A stretch of DNA of 64,000 nt from Pantoea sp. A4 (GTDB lineage: Bacteria; Pseudomonadota; Gammaproteobacteria; Enterobacterales; Enterobacteriaceae): contig NZ_ALXE01000029.1 of the NCBI RefSeq assembly GCF_000295955.2, positions 140,271 through 204,270 on the forward strand, read 5' to 3'. The notes under the pieces were generated by a model. The model searched no databases. It was not told where the DNA came from and saw only the letters and a program-made list of their open reading frames with translations. The translations under genes and the position numbers were made by a program. Shown one piece after another: positions 52,781 through 64,000 of the stretch (the first letter of the stretch is position 1; each line of letters starts with the position of its first letter).

Positions 52781-53443
52781 TTTTTGCCTCCCGGCTTAAA
52801 GGCGCAGTCCACTTCATACGCTGCTCCAGCGTACGACAACGGGTTGCACCTTATTTAGCCAATTCAGATCAACAACTTATGCCTATGCTCAAGTGGCAGA
52901 AATCGTTTCCGCCACCTGGATAAAGGGAATTTTTACGCTAAGACCATCTTTTCAGATCTGGTTAATTACCATAACCGTAGAAAACTCAGCAGGCAAACGG
53001 CAAACCCGCGGCCTGGCGTAACATCACTTTTAAAGCCACTACGCCCCTGACTAACAGAGCGCGGATTAAACTAATGTCGAGCGATATTCACAGAAGAAAA
53101 TGCTACCAAAGATTTTATTTTTAGCGTGATATAAGAATTAGCAAAAAGTTATCGGGAAGAGGCTCAGACTACAATGTTACCAAACGATTAATTTCTTAAG
53201 TTATTATTCTGATAAATCACCCGATGGCGTGAGATTATTCTATCATCATGGCAATTACCCTTGCGCTAACCACTCAAGCAATCCCTATAAAAAACTTAAC
53301 TATCATAGACATAAGATAAACTTATCGCGGTGATTTTTTCCTGTTCCTGGAAGCGTGTTAGTGCCATTTTCATAACTCTGTACTGCACGGTAAACACAGG
53401 ATTTTTTCCTTATGAGCCAAAACAATTAACCCTGGTTTTTAGG
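52781..53443. other. Intergenic control region ilvI-leuL; leuO absent
   Basis: This stretch is AT-rich and has no gene of leuO size; in E. coli the LysR regulator leuO lies here. It must hold the ilvI promoter, which in E. coli is Lrp-controlled. Several A/T tracts (52990-53330) would suit Lrp or H-NS, but no specific site can be named. Confidence 0.5.
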
Positions 53444-53472
53444 TTGACTTCACTCTGCGTTTGCAGTACCAA
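53444..53472 (+). promoter_or_regulatory. Leu operon promoter
   Basis: TTGACT (53444-53449), 17 bases, then TACCAA (53467-53472). Position before leuL and the spacer ending in CAG resemble the E. coli leu promoter. Confidence 0.65.
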
Positions 53473-53506
53473 TATAGGCAGCACAAAATTTACGAGGCCC
53501 GAATCA

Positions 53507-53590
53507 ATGTTCCATTCATTTCGTCTACCAGGTCTACTACTAAACGCACTTAGTTTGCGCGGTAGACTTGTGGGCGGAATTAAACACTGA
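53507..53590 (+). CDS. leuL: Leu operon leader peptide
   Basis: This 27-residue peptide, MFHSFRLPGLLLNALSLRGR followed by LVGGIKH, aligns with E. coli LeuL (28 residues). A run of three CTA leucine codons (LLL), with more Leu codons around it, makes ribosome movement depend on charged leucyl-tRNA, which sets the choice between antiterminator and the terminator at 53612-53638. The ATG at 53507 is embedded in a longer open frame that is not conserved. Confidence 0.92.
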   Translation: MFHSFRLPGLLLNALSLRGRLVGGIKH

Positions 53591-53611
53591 TTCGGACCTG
53601 CTGAAGTTAAG

Positions 53612-53638
53612 AAACCCGCGCCTTGCGCGGGTTTTTTT
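53612..53638 (+). terminator. Leu operon attenuator
   Basis: AAACCCGCGC-CTT-GCGCGGGTTT forms a 10-bp stem followed by T, between leuL and leuA. It acts as the leucine-controlled transcription attenuator. Confidence 0.92.
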
Positions 53639-53680
53639 ATGCTCGTTGCACGGTGAAGTTAACGCATAAGGAAGATTACC

Positions 53681-56340
<2,660 letters not shown>

Positions 56341-56344
56341 AATA

Positions 56345-57751
56345 ATGAAGACCTTATACCAGAAGTTATTTGATGCACATGTCGTTTTCGAAGCTCCAGA
56401 AGAAACACCGCTGCTGTACATCGATCGCCACCTGGTCCATGAGGTAACGTCCCCGCAGGCCTTTGATGGCTTGCGGGCGCAGGGACGTCCGGTCCGTCAA
56501 CCGTCAAAAACGTTTGCGACCATGGACCACAACGTCTCGACCCAAACGCGCGATATCAATGCATCCGGTGATATGGCGCGCATTCAGATGCAAGAGCTGA
56601 TCAAAAACTGCGCCGCTTTTGGGGTCGAGCTGTATGACCTGAACCACCCTTATCAAGGCATTGTGCACGTGATGGGGCCAGAGCAAGGTTTGTCCCTGCC
56701 CGGCATGACCATTGTCTGTGGTGATTCGCACACTGCGACCCACGGAGCCTTTGGTGCGCTGGCGTTTGGCATCGGAACTTCCGAAGTTGAACACGTGTTA
56801 GCCACGCAAACGCTGAAGCAGACGCGTGCCAAATCGATGAAAATCGAAGTCACAGGTACTGCCGCACCTGGCATTACCGCGAAGGATATCGTGCTGGCGA
56901 TTGTCGGCAAAACCACTGCGGCAGGCGGTACTGGCCACGTAGTTGAATTTTGTGGTCCGGTGATTGAAGCGCTGAGCATGGAAGGCCGTATGACCGTGTG
57001 TAACATGGCCATTGAGCTGGGTGCAAAAGCCGGTTTGATTGCACCGGATGACACCACCTTCGCCTACCTGAAAGGTCGTCAGTTCGCACCACAGGGTGAG
57101 AAATGGGATCAGGCCGTCGCTTACTGGCGTACGCTGCGTTCCGATCCCGATGCGGTCTTCGATACTGTCGTGACGCTGAACGCAGCCGACATTGCGCCGC
57201 AGGTAACCTGGGGAACCAACCCCGGCCAGGTGATGGGCGTTGATCAACCGATTCCCGATCCGGCTTCATTTACCGATCCAATTGAGCGTGCCTCGGCGGA
57301 GAAAGCGCTGGCTTATATGGATTTGCATCCCGGCATCCGAATGACCGAAGTGAGCATTGATAAAGTCTTTATCGGTTCCTGCACTAACTCGCGCATTGAA
57401 GATTTACGTGCCGCCGCTGCGGTAGCGAAAGGGCGTAAAGTCGCGCCTGGCGTGGTTGCCATGGTGGTGCCGGGTTCAGGTCCGGTAAAAGCGCAGGCGG
57501 AAGCCGAAGGCCTGGATAAAATTTTCCTCGATGCCGGTTTCGAGTGGCGTTTGCCTGGCTGTTCAATGTGCCTGGCGATGAATAACGATCGCCTGCAACC
57601 CGGCGAGCGTTGCGCTTCCACCAGTAACCGCAATTTTGAAGGACGTCAGGGGCGCGGAGGTCGTACGCATCTGGTCAGCCCGGCAATGGCCGCAGCCGCC
57701 GCTGTCACGGGTCACTTTGCTGACATCCGTGATTTGACGACAGGAGCGTAA
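56345..57751 (+). CDS. leuC: 3-isopropylmalate dehydratase large subunit
   Basis: This 468-residue aconitase-family protein carries the 4Fe-4S cluster that isomerises isopropylmalate with LeuD. Cluster Cys are seen in [13 protein letters not shown] (about 348) and [11 protein letters not shown] (about 408-411). [20 protein letters not shown] lies near 128. The start at 56345 (MKTLYQKL) lies 4 bases after leuB; the longer frame reads back into leuB. Confidence 0.97.
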   Translation: MKTLYQKLFDAHVVFEAPEETPLLYIDRHLVHEVTSPQAFDGLRAQGRPVRQPSKTFATMDHNVSTQTRDINASGDMARIQMQELIKNCAAFGVELYDLNHPYQGIVHVMGPEQGLSLPGMTIVCGDSHTATHGAFGALAFGIGTSEVEHVLATQTLKQTRAKSMKIEVTGTAAPGITAKDIVLAIVGKTTAAGGTGHVVEFCGPVIEALSMEGRMTVCNMAIELGAKAGLIAPDDTTFAYLKGRQFAPQGEKWDQAVAYWRTLRSDPDAVFDTVVTLNAADIAPQVTWGTNPGQVMGVDQPIPDPASFTDPIERASAEKALAYMDLHPGIRMTEVSIDKVFIGSCTNSRIEDLRAAAAVAKGRKVAPGVVAMVVPGSGPVKAQAEAEGLDKIFLDAGFEWRLPGCSMCLAMNNDRLQPGERCASTSNRNFEGRQGRGGRTHLVSPAMAAAAAVTGHFADIRDLTTGA

Positions 57752-57754
57752 ACC

Positions 57755-58360
57755 ATGGCTAACAAATTTGTTCGTCAGACCGGCAAAGTACTGCCGTTAG
57801 ATGCAGCCAACGTCGATACCGATGCGATTCTGCCGAAGCAGTTTCTGCAAAAGGTGACGCGTACCGGCTTTGGTACCCATCTGTTTCACGACTGGCGCTA
57901 TGAAGATGACGCAGGCACCATTTCGACCGAGAGCTTTATTCTGAATCTGCCGGTCTATAAAGGTGCCAGCATTTTACTGGCGCGGGAAAACTTTGGTTGT
58001 GGCTCCTCGCGCGAACATGCGCCCTGGGCACTGACCGATTACGGTTTCCATACCGTCATTGCCCCGAGCTTTGGCGACATCTTCTATAACAACAGTTTCA
58101 ATAACCAACTGTTACCCGTGCGTTTGAGTGAAGCTCAAGTGGATGAGTTGTTTAAACTTGCCGCCGCCGAACCCGGCGTGAGTTTTACGGTGGATCTCGA
58201 AGCTCAGGCGATCATTGCCGGGGATAAGACCTACCCATTTGAGATTAACAGCTTCCATCGCCACTGCATGTTAAACGGGCTGGACAGTATCGGCCTGACC
58301 TTGCAGCACGAAGAGGCTATTGCCCAATACGAGCAACATCAGCCCGCATTTTTCCGCTGA
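57755..58360 (+). CDS. leuD: 3-isopropylmalate dehydratase small subunit
   Basis: This 201-residue protein, same length as E. coli LeuD, forms the swivel domain of the isomerase. [13 protein letters not shown] near residue 19 and [15 protein letters not shown] near 75 are the substrate-binding signatures. It begins 3 bases after leuC and ends the operon, followed by a hairpin. Confidence 0.97.
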   Translation: MANKFVRQTGKVLPLDAANVDTDAILPKQFLQKVTRTGFGTHLFHDWRYEDDAGTISTESFILNLPVYKGASILLARENFGCGSSREHAPWALTDYGFHTVIAPSFGDIFYNNSFNNQLLPVRLSEAQVDELFKLAAAEPGVSFTVDLEAQAIIAGDKTYPFEINSFHRHCMLNGLDSIGLTLQHEEAIAQYEQHQPAFFR

Positions 58361-58367
58361 GCCATCC

Positions 58368-58396
58368 GATCCTCTCCCCTTTCCGGGGAGAGGATC
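58368..58396. terminator. Strong hairpin between convergent leuD and setA
   Basis: GATCCTCTCCCC and GGGGAGAGGATC form a perfect 12-bp stem with a 5-base loop. A T run is lacking, but it probably serves both transcripts. Confidence 0.65.
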
Positions 58397-58409
58397 ATCG
58401 CAACATCCG

Positions 58410-59576
58410 TTACGCGTTGCGCACCCGCGTCGAAAGCGCAAATGCCACTACCGCCATCACTAGCGCCAACCAGTACACCGAAACATGGCCGTACTGTTCG
58501 CTCAATACGCCCTGAATCACCCCGGCTAGAATCATCCCGGTGGAGATAGAGTTAGTGAACATGGTGGTCGCCGCACCAGGCCGGCCCGGCATAAGATCCT
58601 GAAACCACAGCATCCCAATCCCGGCAATAATGCCGATAAACACCGCATTAAACAGCTGCAAATAGAGCAGTGCGTTACGTGACGTCAATGACACCATGCC
58701 GATGTAAAACAGCACCGCCGCCGCCAATGCGATCAGCACCAGATTGCGTTTGCCGATACGCTTTGCCAGGTAGCCCGCCAACAGCATCACCGGAATTTCC
58801 AGGCCCGCAGCCAGTCCCATCAACACGCCTGCCAGCTTCTCCGGCAGTTGCAGCGTTGAGCTGATATACAGCGGCATATCAATGATATACATGGTGTTGC
58901 AGGTCCACATAATCACCGAAGCAATAAACAGTAAACGCACATCACGGTTGCGCCAGCCGCTGACGGGCATCCCGCCGCTTTGCATCAGCCCCGGTTCACG
59001 CGTAATCGAAGGGAGCGTGAAGCCAACCAGCAACATGGTAAGTAAGAACATCACGCCCACCACCAAATAGAGCGTCACAAAGCCATAATTCAGTGCCAGC
59101 ATAAAGGAGAGCGGCGGCCCAATAACCCATGCAAGCGACAGCTGTGCACGCATTACGGAACTGAACATCACCGCCTCTTTGGCTTCACGGTCAGAGTACT
59201 CGCGCGCCAAAGCAAAAATTTGCGGCATCGCCACGCTCGCCAGAGAGGTGAGCAATACACCGAGGGTGATTAAGGTCAGGTAGTGACGTGAAAACGCAAA
59301 CACCAGCGCATTGGCGACCGCCATCGCGCAGCAAAACAAAATCAGTTTGCGTCGGTCTTTCATGCTGTCAGAGCGCTTTGCCACCAGCATGCTGACGACA
59401 ATGCCCGCCACCGCGCTAACGGTAAAAAACAGGCCGACCCAGAAAGGGGGAACCGCGACTTCACGCGTTAAATACAGACTCAGCGTCGGTGCCTGTAAAG
59501 CCCCGGCCACGCCGCTGACGAAAGATACCAACATAAAGGCAAGATAGAGCGGATTGATACCGCGTAACACACGCAT
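58410..59576 (-). CDS. setA: Sugar efflux transporter SetA (MFS)
   Basis: This 388-residue, twelve-helix major facilitator protein is close to E. coli SetA (392): GVAGALQAPTLSLYLTREV near 22, AKRSDSMKDRRKLILFCC (the loop 2-3 motif), MWTCNTMYIIDMPLYIS, and MLWFQDLMPGRPGAATT. It exports glucosides, lactose and similar sugars and in E. coli is part of the sugar-phosphate stress response next to sgrS/sgrR. AAGGGA lies before the ATG. It is divergent from sgrR. Confidence 0.92.
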   Translation of the reverse strand: MRVLRGINPLYLAFMLVSFVSGVAGALQAPTLSLYLTREVAVPPFWVGLFFTVSAVAGIVVSMLVAKRSDSMKDRRKLILFCCAMAVANALVFAFSRHYLTLITLGVLLTSLASVAMPQIFALAREYSDREAKEAVMFSSVMRAQLSLAWVIGPPLSFMLALNYGFVTLYLVVGVMFLLTMLLVGFTLPSITREPGLMQSGGMPVSGWRNRDVRLLFIASVIMWTCNTMYIIDMPLYISSTLQLPEKLAGVLMGLAAGLEIPVMLLAGYLAKRIGKRNLVLIALAAAVLFYIGMVSLTSRNALLYLQLFNAVFIGIIAGIGMLWFQDLMPGRPGAATTMFTNSISTGMILAGVIQGVLSEQYGHVSVYWLALVMAVVAFALSTRVRNA

Positions 59577-59631
59577 GAATAGTCCCTTAAATGGAAAACA
59601 TGAACCCGCCGATAGGGGTCCTCAGGGTAAT

Positions 59632-59684
59632 CAAAAAGCCCGCATTGAGAAACCGTTGGCACCAGAAAAATGCGCCAGACGGGC
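59632..59684 (-). terminator. Terminator-like hairpin in the setA leader
   Basis: On the minus strand GCCCG (59684 side) pairs with CGGGC followed by five T; inside, TGGC pairs with GCCA. It sits between the sgrR start and setA, where SgrS would be expected. It may end a short leader or small RNA of roughly 90 bases started near 59722, or attenuate setA. Confidence 0.45.
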
Positions 59685-59778
59685 CTCTCCCGGAATACCC
59701 ACACTGCGGGTGGCGTTGAGTGTGCCGCAGATATAGGGTAAATAAAACTGAGAATTATTTACATGGAGTTCCTCTTTT

Positions 59779-61440
59779 ATGCCTTCGTCACGCCTGAAGC
59801 AGCAATTTATTCGCCTGTGGCAAAGCTGCAATGGACAAGCTCAGGAAACCACACTCAGCGATTTAGCCCTGCTGTTGCACTGTTCGCGCCGCCATATGCG
59901 TAATCTGCTTAACAGCATGCAGCAAGCGGGCTGGCTCACCTGGCAAGCCGAAGCGGGTCGTGGTAAACGTTCGCTACTGAGCTTCCATTACACCGGGCTG
60001 GCGTTGCAGAACCAGAGAGCGGAAGATCTACTGGAGCAGGATCGCATCGATCAGTTGGTCAAACTGGTTGGCGATAAAGAGCAGGTGCGACAAATGATCG
60101 CGGCCCACCTTGGTCGTAGCTTTCGCCAGGGCAAACATATTTTGCGCATTCTTTACTATCGCCCGATGCTCAACCTGCTGCCGGGTACCCCACTGCGCCG
60201 CTCTGAAACCCATCTGGCGCGGCAAATCTTCAGCTCGCTGACCCAGGTAAATGAGGAAAAGGGGGAAATTGAGCCAGATATTGCCCATCACTGGCAGCAA
60301 CTTTCGCCGCTGGAATGGCGCTTTTATTTACGCCCGGCGATCCGTTTTCACCATGGTCGCGAACTGGATATGGCCGATGTTATCAGCAGCCTGACGCGTG
60401 CGCAGGCGCAGCCGCTGTTTCAGCATATTCGTCACATCCACTCCCCCGCCGCCTGGACGCTGGATATCACGCTAAGTGAACCTGATGCCTGGCTCCCCTG
60501 GTTGCTGGCCAGCAGCAGTGCGATGATCTTGCCGCAAGAGTGGCAGGATCAGCGCCATTTTGCCCGTGAACCGATTGGCACTGGCCCCTATCGCATCAGC
60601 AGCAACCAGCGCAGCCATCTGAAAATTCAGGCATTTGACGACTATTTTGGCTACCGGGCGCTGATTGATGACGTGAGCTTTTGGGTGCTGCCTGAAATCA
60701 GTGATGAGCTGGTCTATTCTAGCGTAAAGTTGGAAGGGGCAAGTCAGAGTGAAAAATCAGAGGAGAGCCGACTCGAAGAGGGCTGCTATTTTCTGCTGTT
60801 CGACCAGCGTTCGTTGGTCGGGCGCGATCCGGCTATCCGCCGCTGGATTAGCTATCTGCTCAACCCGGTTTCAATGCTTAACCACGCCGGTATTGGCTAT
60901 CAACGTTACTGGTTCCCCGCCTGGGGACTGTTGCCACGCTGGCATCATCGGCGCGATCTGGCGGAGGTCAGCAAGCCTGTTGGGCTGGATAGCCTGACGC
61001 TGACCTGGTACAGCCACCATGTTGAACATCAGGGCATTGCTGACGCGCTGCGCCCGCTGCTAGCACAGCATGGCGTTCGCCTTCAGGTTCGAGAAATTAG
61101 CTATGAAGAGTGGCACGCGGGAGAAGCAGAAAGCGATATCTGGCTCGGCAGCGTTAACTTTACCCTGCCGCTGGAATATTCCGTCTTTGCCCAGCTGTAT
61201 GAACTGCCGCTGCTGCGCCACTGCCTGCCCATCGACTGGGAAACCGACCTGACGCGCTGGCATCATCAGCAATTGCCACTGGCAGAGTGGAGCAAAACGT
61301 TGGTGGAAAATAACTATCTGCACCCACTGTTTCACCACTGGCTGCGGCTGGAAGGAGAGCGCAGTATGCGCGGCGTAAGAATGAATACTCTGGGCTGGTT
61401 TGACTTTAAATCCGCCTGGTTTACCCCGCCAGTCCGCTAG
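59779..61440 (+). CDS. sgrR: Sugar-phosphate stress regulator SgrR
   Basis: This 553-residue protein (E. coli 551) has an N-terminal winged helix ([21 protein letters not shown], about 26-46) and a large C-terminal solute-binding-protein-like domain (SBP family 5). [20 protein letters not shown] and [14 protein letters not shown] are typical. In E. coli it activates sgrS and setA on glucose-phosphate stress. It is divergent from setA with 202 bases between the starts. Confidence 0.94.
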   Translation: MPSSRLKQQFIRLWQSCNGQAQETTLSDLALLLHCSRRHMRNLLNSMQQAGWLTWQAEAGRGKRSLLSFHYTGLALQNQRAEDLLEQDRIDQLVKLVGDKEQVRQMIAAHLGRSFRQGKHILRILYYRPMLNLLPGTPLRRSETHLARQIFSSLTQVNEEKGEIEPDIAHHWQQLSPLEWRFYLRPAIRFHHGRELDMADVISSLTRAQAQPLFQHIRHIHSPAAWTLDITLSEPDAWLPWLLASSSAMILPQEWQDQRHFAREPIGTGPYRISSNQRSHLKIQAFDDYFGYRALIDDVSFWVLPEISDELVYSSVKLEGASQSEKSEESRLEEGCYFLLFDQRSLVGRDPAIRRWISYLLNPVSMLNHAGIGYQRYWFPAWGLLPRWHHRRDLAEVSKPVGLDSLTLTWYSHHVEHQGIADALRPLLAQHGVRLQVREISYEEWHAGEAESDIWLGSVNFTLPLEYSVFAQLYELPLLRHCLPIDWETDLTRWHHQQLPLAEWSKTLVENNYLHPLFHHWLRLEGERSMRGVRMNTLGWFDFKSAWFTPPVR

Positions 61441-61568
61441 GGTTTGTACCTGTCTGTATCTTGCCGCTGGCAGATACAGCATGATGCAAAAATGCGACCG
61501 CCAGACAAATACCAGATACATCAAGCTGATGAGATAGCTCCAGACCCAAACCACTCTGGAGCCAGACC

Positions 61569-62039
61569 ATGTACAAATCCCTGCTCATCAGCTTGCTCTC
61601 TCTCAGCACCTTCGCCGCGTGGTCAGCCGACCTCAGCCAGTTAAGCGCCGCCGATGTACTCGGTCCCGCTGCGGTTGCCCCATTGGAACAGCCTCAGCCT
61701 CCGGCTAAACTGATTGTCGATCCGCCCTTGCCCGGCCCGTTAAGCAAAGGTGCCGTTTTTATTCAGTACCGCACCGAAAACCTGCGCATCGAGCCGGTAT
61801 TTGGTCCTGATGCGTTGAAAGTGACACCACGCATCGGCCACCTGCATGTCATCGTTGATGACAATCCGTGGCACTGGGCTGACACCAGCGGCGAACCGAT
61901 TATTCTGGTTGGACTGACGCCCGGTAAGCATAAAGTGACGCTGATTCTTGCCAATGCCATCCACAAGCCACTCGACAGTAAAACGGTGGAGTTCACCGTC
62001 CCGGCGACAGCAGGGCACAATGGCCATGCAGGTATGTGA
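61569..62039 (+). CDS. DUF6130-like periplasmic protein
   Basis: This 156-residue protein has a signal peptide (MYKSLLISLLSLSTFAAWSA, cleavage near residue 20). A Pro-rich linker follows (LEQPQPPAKLIVDPPLPGPL). The domain contains RIGHLHVIVDDNPWHWADTSGEPIIL as its conserved part with several His, then KHKVTLILANAIHKPL, and a His-rich end (GHNGHAGM). That pattern fits DUF6130. Function is unknown; the His residues suggest metal binding, which is only inference. It stands alone after sgrR (128 bases). Confidence 0.75.
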   Translation: MYKSLLISLLSLSTFAAWSADLSQLSAADVLGPAAVAPLEQPQPPAKLIVDPPLPGPLSKGAVFIQYRTENLRIEPVFGPDALKVTPRIGHLHVIVDDNPWHWADTSGEPIILVGLTPGKHKVTLILANAIHKPLDSKTVEFTVPATAGHNGHAGM

Positions 62040-62212
62040 TACGACGAGGAATGTGGAAGGATGGGAGTACAAGGTACGGTGCTCCCGTTCGATCCGCTCA
62101 TTTGGCGCTGCATTCCAGTAGCTCTAACAGAGCATGTAGCTGCATGATCCTGCCGACGGGCAGCTAAAGAGAAAAGACAGGAAGGACCGTTAAGATCGCT
62201 TCCGGCTTTTTG

Positions 62213-62410
62213 TTATAACTGAATGGGCTTATAATCCAGTATTCTATCCGCTATTTCTTCAGCACTTAGGTCTTCCTGGAAGATATAATTAGCTGCCTGG
62301 GGATCTGAAACACTGTTGCATAGAACATCAATATCATTATCCGCTTCTTCTTCAGTACCTTCGCTACGTTGTATTTTTTCAATTAGCTCAATAAGTTCTT
62401 TTCTCAGCAT
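62213..62410 (-). CDS. Colicin/pyocin-type immunity protein (orphan module)
   Basis: This 65-residue acidic protein has the shape of DNase-colicin immunity proteins: LIELIEKIQRSEGTEEEAD, then an Asp/Glu-rich middle and SAEEIADRILDYKPIQL. It lies 8 bases after the colicin E-like DNase fragment on the same strand, the usual toxin-immunity order. The classic Im2/Im9 Tyr-Tyr motif is not obvious, so it belongs to a different branch. It should bind and block the adjacent HNH domain and protect against siblings carrying that toxin. Confidence 0.75.
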   Translation of the reverse strand: MLRKELIELIEKIQRSEGTEEEADNDIDVLCNSVSDPQAANYIFQEDLSAEEIADRILDYKPIQL

Positions 62411-62418
62411 ATATCACC

Positions 62419-62778
62419 TCAAAAATGGTAAGCGCGATCTAGTACGTCCAGATGATATCTTGGCGTAGTAATAATAATGTTATCAACATCATAAACACCC
62501 CCACCATGTTGGATAGGTGTTCGATGGTGAAGTACATAAGATTTATTCTTTCCATTCCATTGAGAGTTATGAGCGATTGGCGCTTTACCGCTTTTCATTC
62601 GACTCAAATTGGAAGGACTAAATTGCTGAGATAAATGTGGATCATTTCCTACTTCTCTCCACACATTTTCCCGGAAGTCATCAAATGATTTGAACTGGCG
62701 ACCATGTAATTTATCAGCAACGGAGGATGGGAAAAGATAAGCATTGCCATGATTCCCTCTGAGCCACTTCCCTTCCAT
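62419..62778 (-). CDS. Orphan Rhs C-terminal tip: colicin E-like HNH DNase domain
   Basis: The 119-residue frame matches the DNase domain of E-group colicins: VADKLHGRQFKSFDDFRENV, DPHLSQQFSPSNLSRMKSGKAP, LHHRTPIQHGGGVYDVDNI and TPRYHLDVLD. The HNH His residues His-His and the later His are kept. The colicin Glu before His-His is Val here, and the last His ligand is Leu. In-frame codons continue upstream (PGVASGKGSNMEGKW, as in colicin FPGKATGKGK) into an Rhs core remnant with a one-base deletion. The ATG at 62778 is internal to the domain, so this is a displaced cassette, not a stand-alone gene. Confidence 0.75.
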   Translation of the reverse strand: MEGKWLRGNHGNAYLFPSSVADKLHGRQFKSFDDFRENVWREVGNDPHLSQQFSPSNLSRMKSGKAPIAHNSQWNGKNKSYVLHHRTPIQHGGGVYDVDNIIITTPRYHLDVLDRAYHF

Positions 62779-62960
62779 GTTACTGCCTTTGCCAGAAGCA
62801 ACACCCGGTTTGCATCTACTCAGTCCCAGAGGGTCGATCCAGTGAGCCGGATCGGGCGCATACGTATACAGGCTCAGCCGTCCGCCAGCCCTATCGGATC
62901 CGGGCTGATAAAGTGTATGCTGTCCGCGTCGTAGTACCGAAACAGATTGTAGTGCTATTG
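62779..62960 (-). pseudogene. Rhs core fragment with frameshift
   Basis: The minus strand encodes HYNLFRYYDADS...[10 protein letters not shown], then after a one-base deletion the continued AGGRLSLYTYAPDPAHWIDPLGLS, the hallmark end of the Rhs core before the variable tip. The intact copy at 63916-64000 has one more base at the same place. Homology starts at about 62960, upstream of which the DNA is unrelated. Confidence 0.75.
62836..62915. repeat. Direct repeat of Rhs core 3' end (copy 1; copy 2 at 63916-64000)
   Basis: The last 34 bases of each copy (62882-62915 and 63967-64000) look identical and the rest is diverged. Such repeats let tips be swapped by homologous recombination. Confidence 0.8.
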
Positions 62961-63002
62961 GGTTTACTAAATCTGTAGTACTTATGTGTTGTGTACTATG
63001 AT

Positions 63003-63479
63003 TTAATAAATCATAACCCTACCTAGAGGCCATTCTCCATCAAATCCACACGGTAAATGCCCTGTCTCATAAATAGAAATAAGCCGATTAAAAAACAACC
63101 CCCCACTGATTTTATCTTTATAAAAATCCTCAATAAAATAATGTACGACGTCCCAACCAATGCACTGAATTACCAATTCGCCATCAAACCCATCCAGCTT
63201 TGGAATATTTAAAGAAACCTCGCTATCAAAAAAATGTTTAGCTTCCTTCGCTACATTGTTCCACCCCTGGAATATGGAAGGATATTTCATTGAAATATAT
63301 GACGATATGGAGTTAGATGCTTCCAGTGTAGTATCTTCCCAGCTTGGTTGAGATAGCTCATGTGCAGCCATTATGGGATCTGAGATAAGTAAACCATCCA
63401 GAATATGAACTGGCTCACCAACTGAAGAAAACCAATTTATATTCCTTATTCTATCTAAGCTTTTCTTTTCAATATTCAT
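63003..63479 (-). CDS. Immunity protein for the main Rhs toxin
   Basis: This 158-residue cytoplasmic protein has no signal peptide or membrane helix. Its start overlaps the Rhs stop by 4 bases (ATGA), so translation is probably coupled. It ends [22 protein letters not shown], an ending I associate with immunity families found after Rhs and CDI tips. AT content is clearly higher than the core genes. It should neutralise the upstream toxin domain. The exact Imm family is uncertain. Confidence 0.72.
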   Translation of the reverse strand: MNIEKKSLDRIRNINWFSSVGEPVHILDGLLISDPIMAAHELSQPSWEDTTLEASNSISSYISMKYPSIFQGWNNVAKEAKHFFDSEVSLNIPKLDGFDGELVIQCIGWDVVHYFIEDFYKDKISGGLFFNRLISIYETGHLPCGFDGEWPLGRVMIY

Positions 63480-64000
63480 AGTTTCACCTGATTTATTCGA
63501 CCGGGAATTCTTGGAACATTCATCCCGCCTAGTGCGCCATGATTCAATCTGTTTTGTATGCTATATCGCACAGCTACATTCACTTGTGAAGAAGGTAAAC
63601 CCGCAGCTTCAAGTGATGTTTTTAACGCCCGAGTATACTGTAAGTTCGTAGGTAGTTGCCCCTGTTTCAATCCACCGCGCCTATACTGATTCCAAAATAC
63701 CTCAAGCGATTTATGTGCTTCATAATGTGAAGTTCCTGGCTCAGTAAAAGCATTGCCCTCAAGTTTTATCGCAGCACCACTATTCGTTGGGATTATATCT
63801 CTATATGCAGCATCCTGGTTAAGGTGATGCGATTGTCCTGGTCGAGAGTCATTCTTTAGCTGTCCATGTAAACCAAGAATTGGTTCTTCGGTTTCAATGC
63901 ACTTCAACCCCCACGGATCCGCCCAGTTAACCGGATCTGGCGCATACGCATACAGGTTCAGACCGCCCGCCAGCCCTATCGGATCCGGGCTGATAAAGTG
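63476..64000 (-). CDS. Rhs-family toxin, C-terminal end (5' part outside window)
   Basis: The last residues of the Rhs core ([18 protein letters not shown], then [13 protein letters not shown]) are followed by a variable tip of about 145 residues. The tip contains [17 protein letters not shown], which fits the SHH type of HNH/endonuclease VII toxins, then [20 protein letters not shown] and a basic end. The core makes a shell that releases the tip; delivery is usually by type VI secretion. The gene continues past the right edge. The tip is AT-richer than the core, as usual for exchanged tips. Confidence 0.8.
   Translation of the reverse strand, partial: HFISPDPIGLAGGLNLYAYAPDPVNWADPWGLKCIETEEPILGLHGQLKNDSRPGQSHHLNQDAAYRDIIPTNSGAAIKLEGNAFTEPGTSHYEAHKSLEVFWNQYRRGGLKQGQLPTNLQYTRALKTSLEAAGLPSSQVNVAVRYSIQNRLNHGALGGMNVPRIPGRINQVKL

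Noticed and set aside
53330..53506. Upstream extension of the leuL frame
   Set aside because: It crosses the leu promoter and is not conserved; the leader begins at 53507.
59480..59704. 74-codon frame starting in the setA-sgrR gap, considered as an SgrT candidate
   Set aside because: It runs into setA in another frame, is longer than SgrT and shares no recognisable residues with it.

Overview
The window is chromosomal DNA of a gamma-proteobacterium of the family Enterobacteriaceae. The basis is near full-length likeness to E. coli proteins across the division and cell-wall (dcw) cluster, ilvIH-cra, leuLABCD, setA-sgrR, nadC-ampDE and hofBC-ppdD, in almost the E. coli order. I cannot fix the genus. 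Compared with the E. coli arrangement as I remember it, guaC is missing between hofC and coaE, leuO is missing between ilvI and leuL, and aroP/pdhR are missing next to ampE, where treF lies instead.

Region 1 (1-12.7 kb) is accessory metabolism and regulation: a cut-off TetR regulator, a LysR/LysE divergent pair, a Rieske oxygenase plus VanB-like reductase with a divergent LysR regulator, two small DUF1471 periplasmic proteins, and a decayed patch. The patch holds an IclR fragment, a TnpB-type IS200/IS605 element with a tnpA remnant, and an LpdC/UbiD-like decarboxylase that lacks its middle half. After it come a ferric-siderophore reductase/PadR pair (YqjH/YqjI-like), an SDR and a GlcG/HbpS-like protein behind a TetR-type palindrome, a small secreted protein, and a Rob-like AraC regulator.

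Region 2 (12.8-23.7 kb) holds an S-type (CioAB-like) cytochrome bd oxidase with its DUF2474 small subunit, cytoplasmic trehalase treF (apparently with an ATT start codon), ampE-ampD, nadC, and the type IV pilus genes ppdD-hofB-hofC.

Region 3 (23.8-48.9 kb) has coaE-zapD-yacG on the plus strand, then on the minus strand mutT, an unexpected effector-like gene (DUF6543-like), secA, secM, lpxC and the whole dcw cluster ftsZ-ftsA-ftsQ-ddlB-murC-murG-ftsW-murD-mraY-murF-murE-ftsI-ftsL-rsmH-mraZ, read from the mraZ promoter with its three MraZ repeats. Most genes there overlap or abut.

Region 4 (49.3-62.0 kb) holds cra, ilvH-ilvI, the leu operon with leader peptide and attenuator, setA, sgrR (with too little room for a normal SgrS RNA) and a DUF6130 periplasmic protein.

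Region 5 (62.2-64 kb) is the tail of an Rhs locus read leftward: the C-terminal end of a main Rhs toxin, its immunity gene, then a displaced orphan module with a short core fragment, a colicin E-like DNase domain and its own immunity gene.

The most notable points are the DUF6543-like gene between secA and mutT, the orphan colicin-like Rhs tip, the ATT start of treF, the altered SecM arrest sequence, the TnpB with a changed RuvC residue ending exactly at the lpdC stop codon, and the missing SgrS/guaC/leuO. I saw no tRNA, rRNA or CRISPR array. Family assignments rest on recognition from memory, not on searches.
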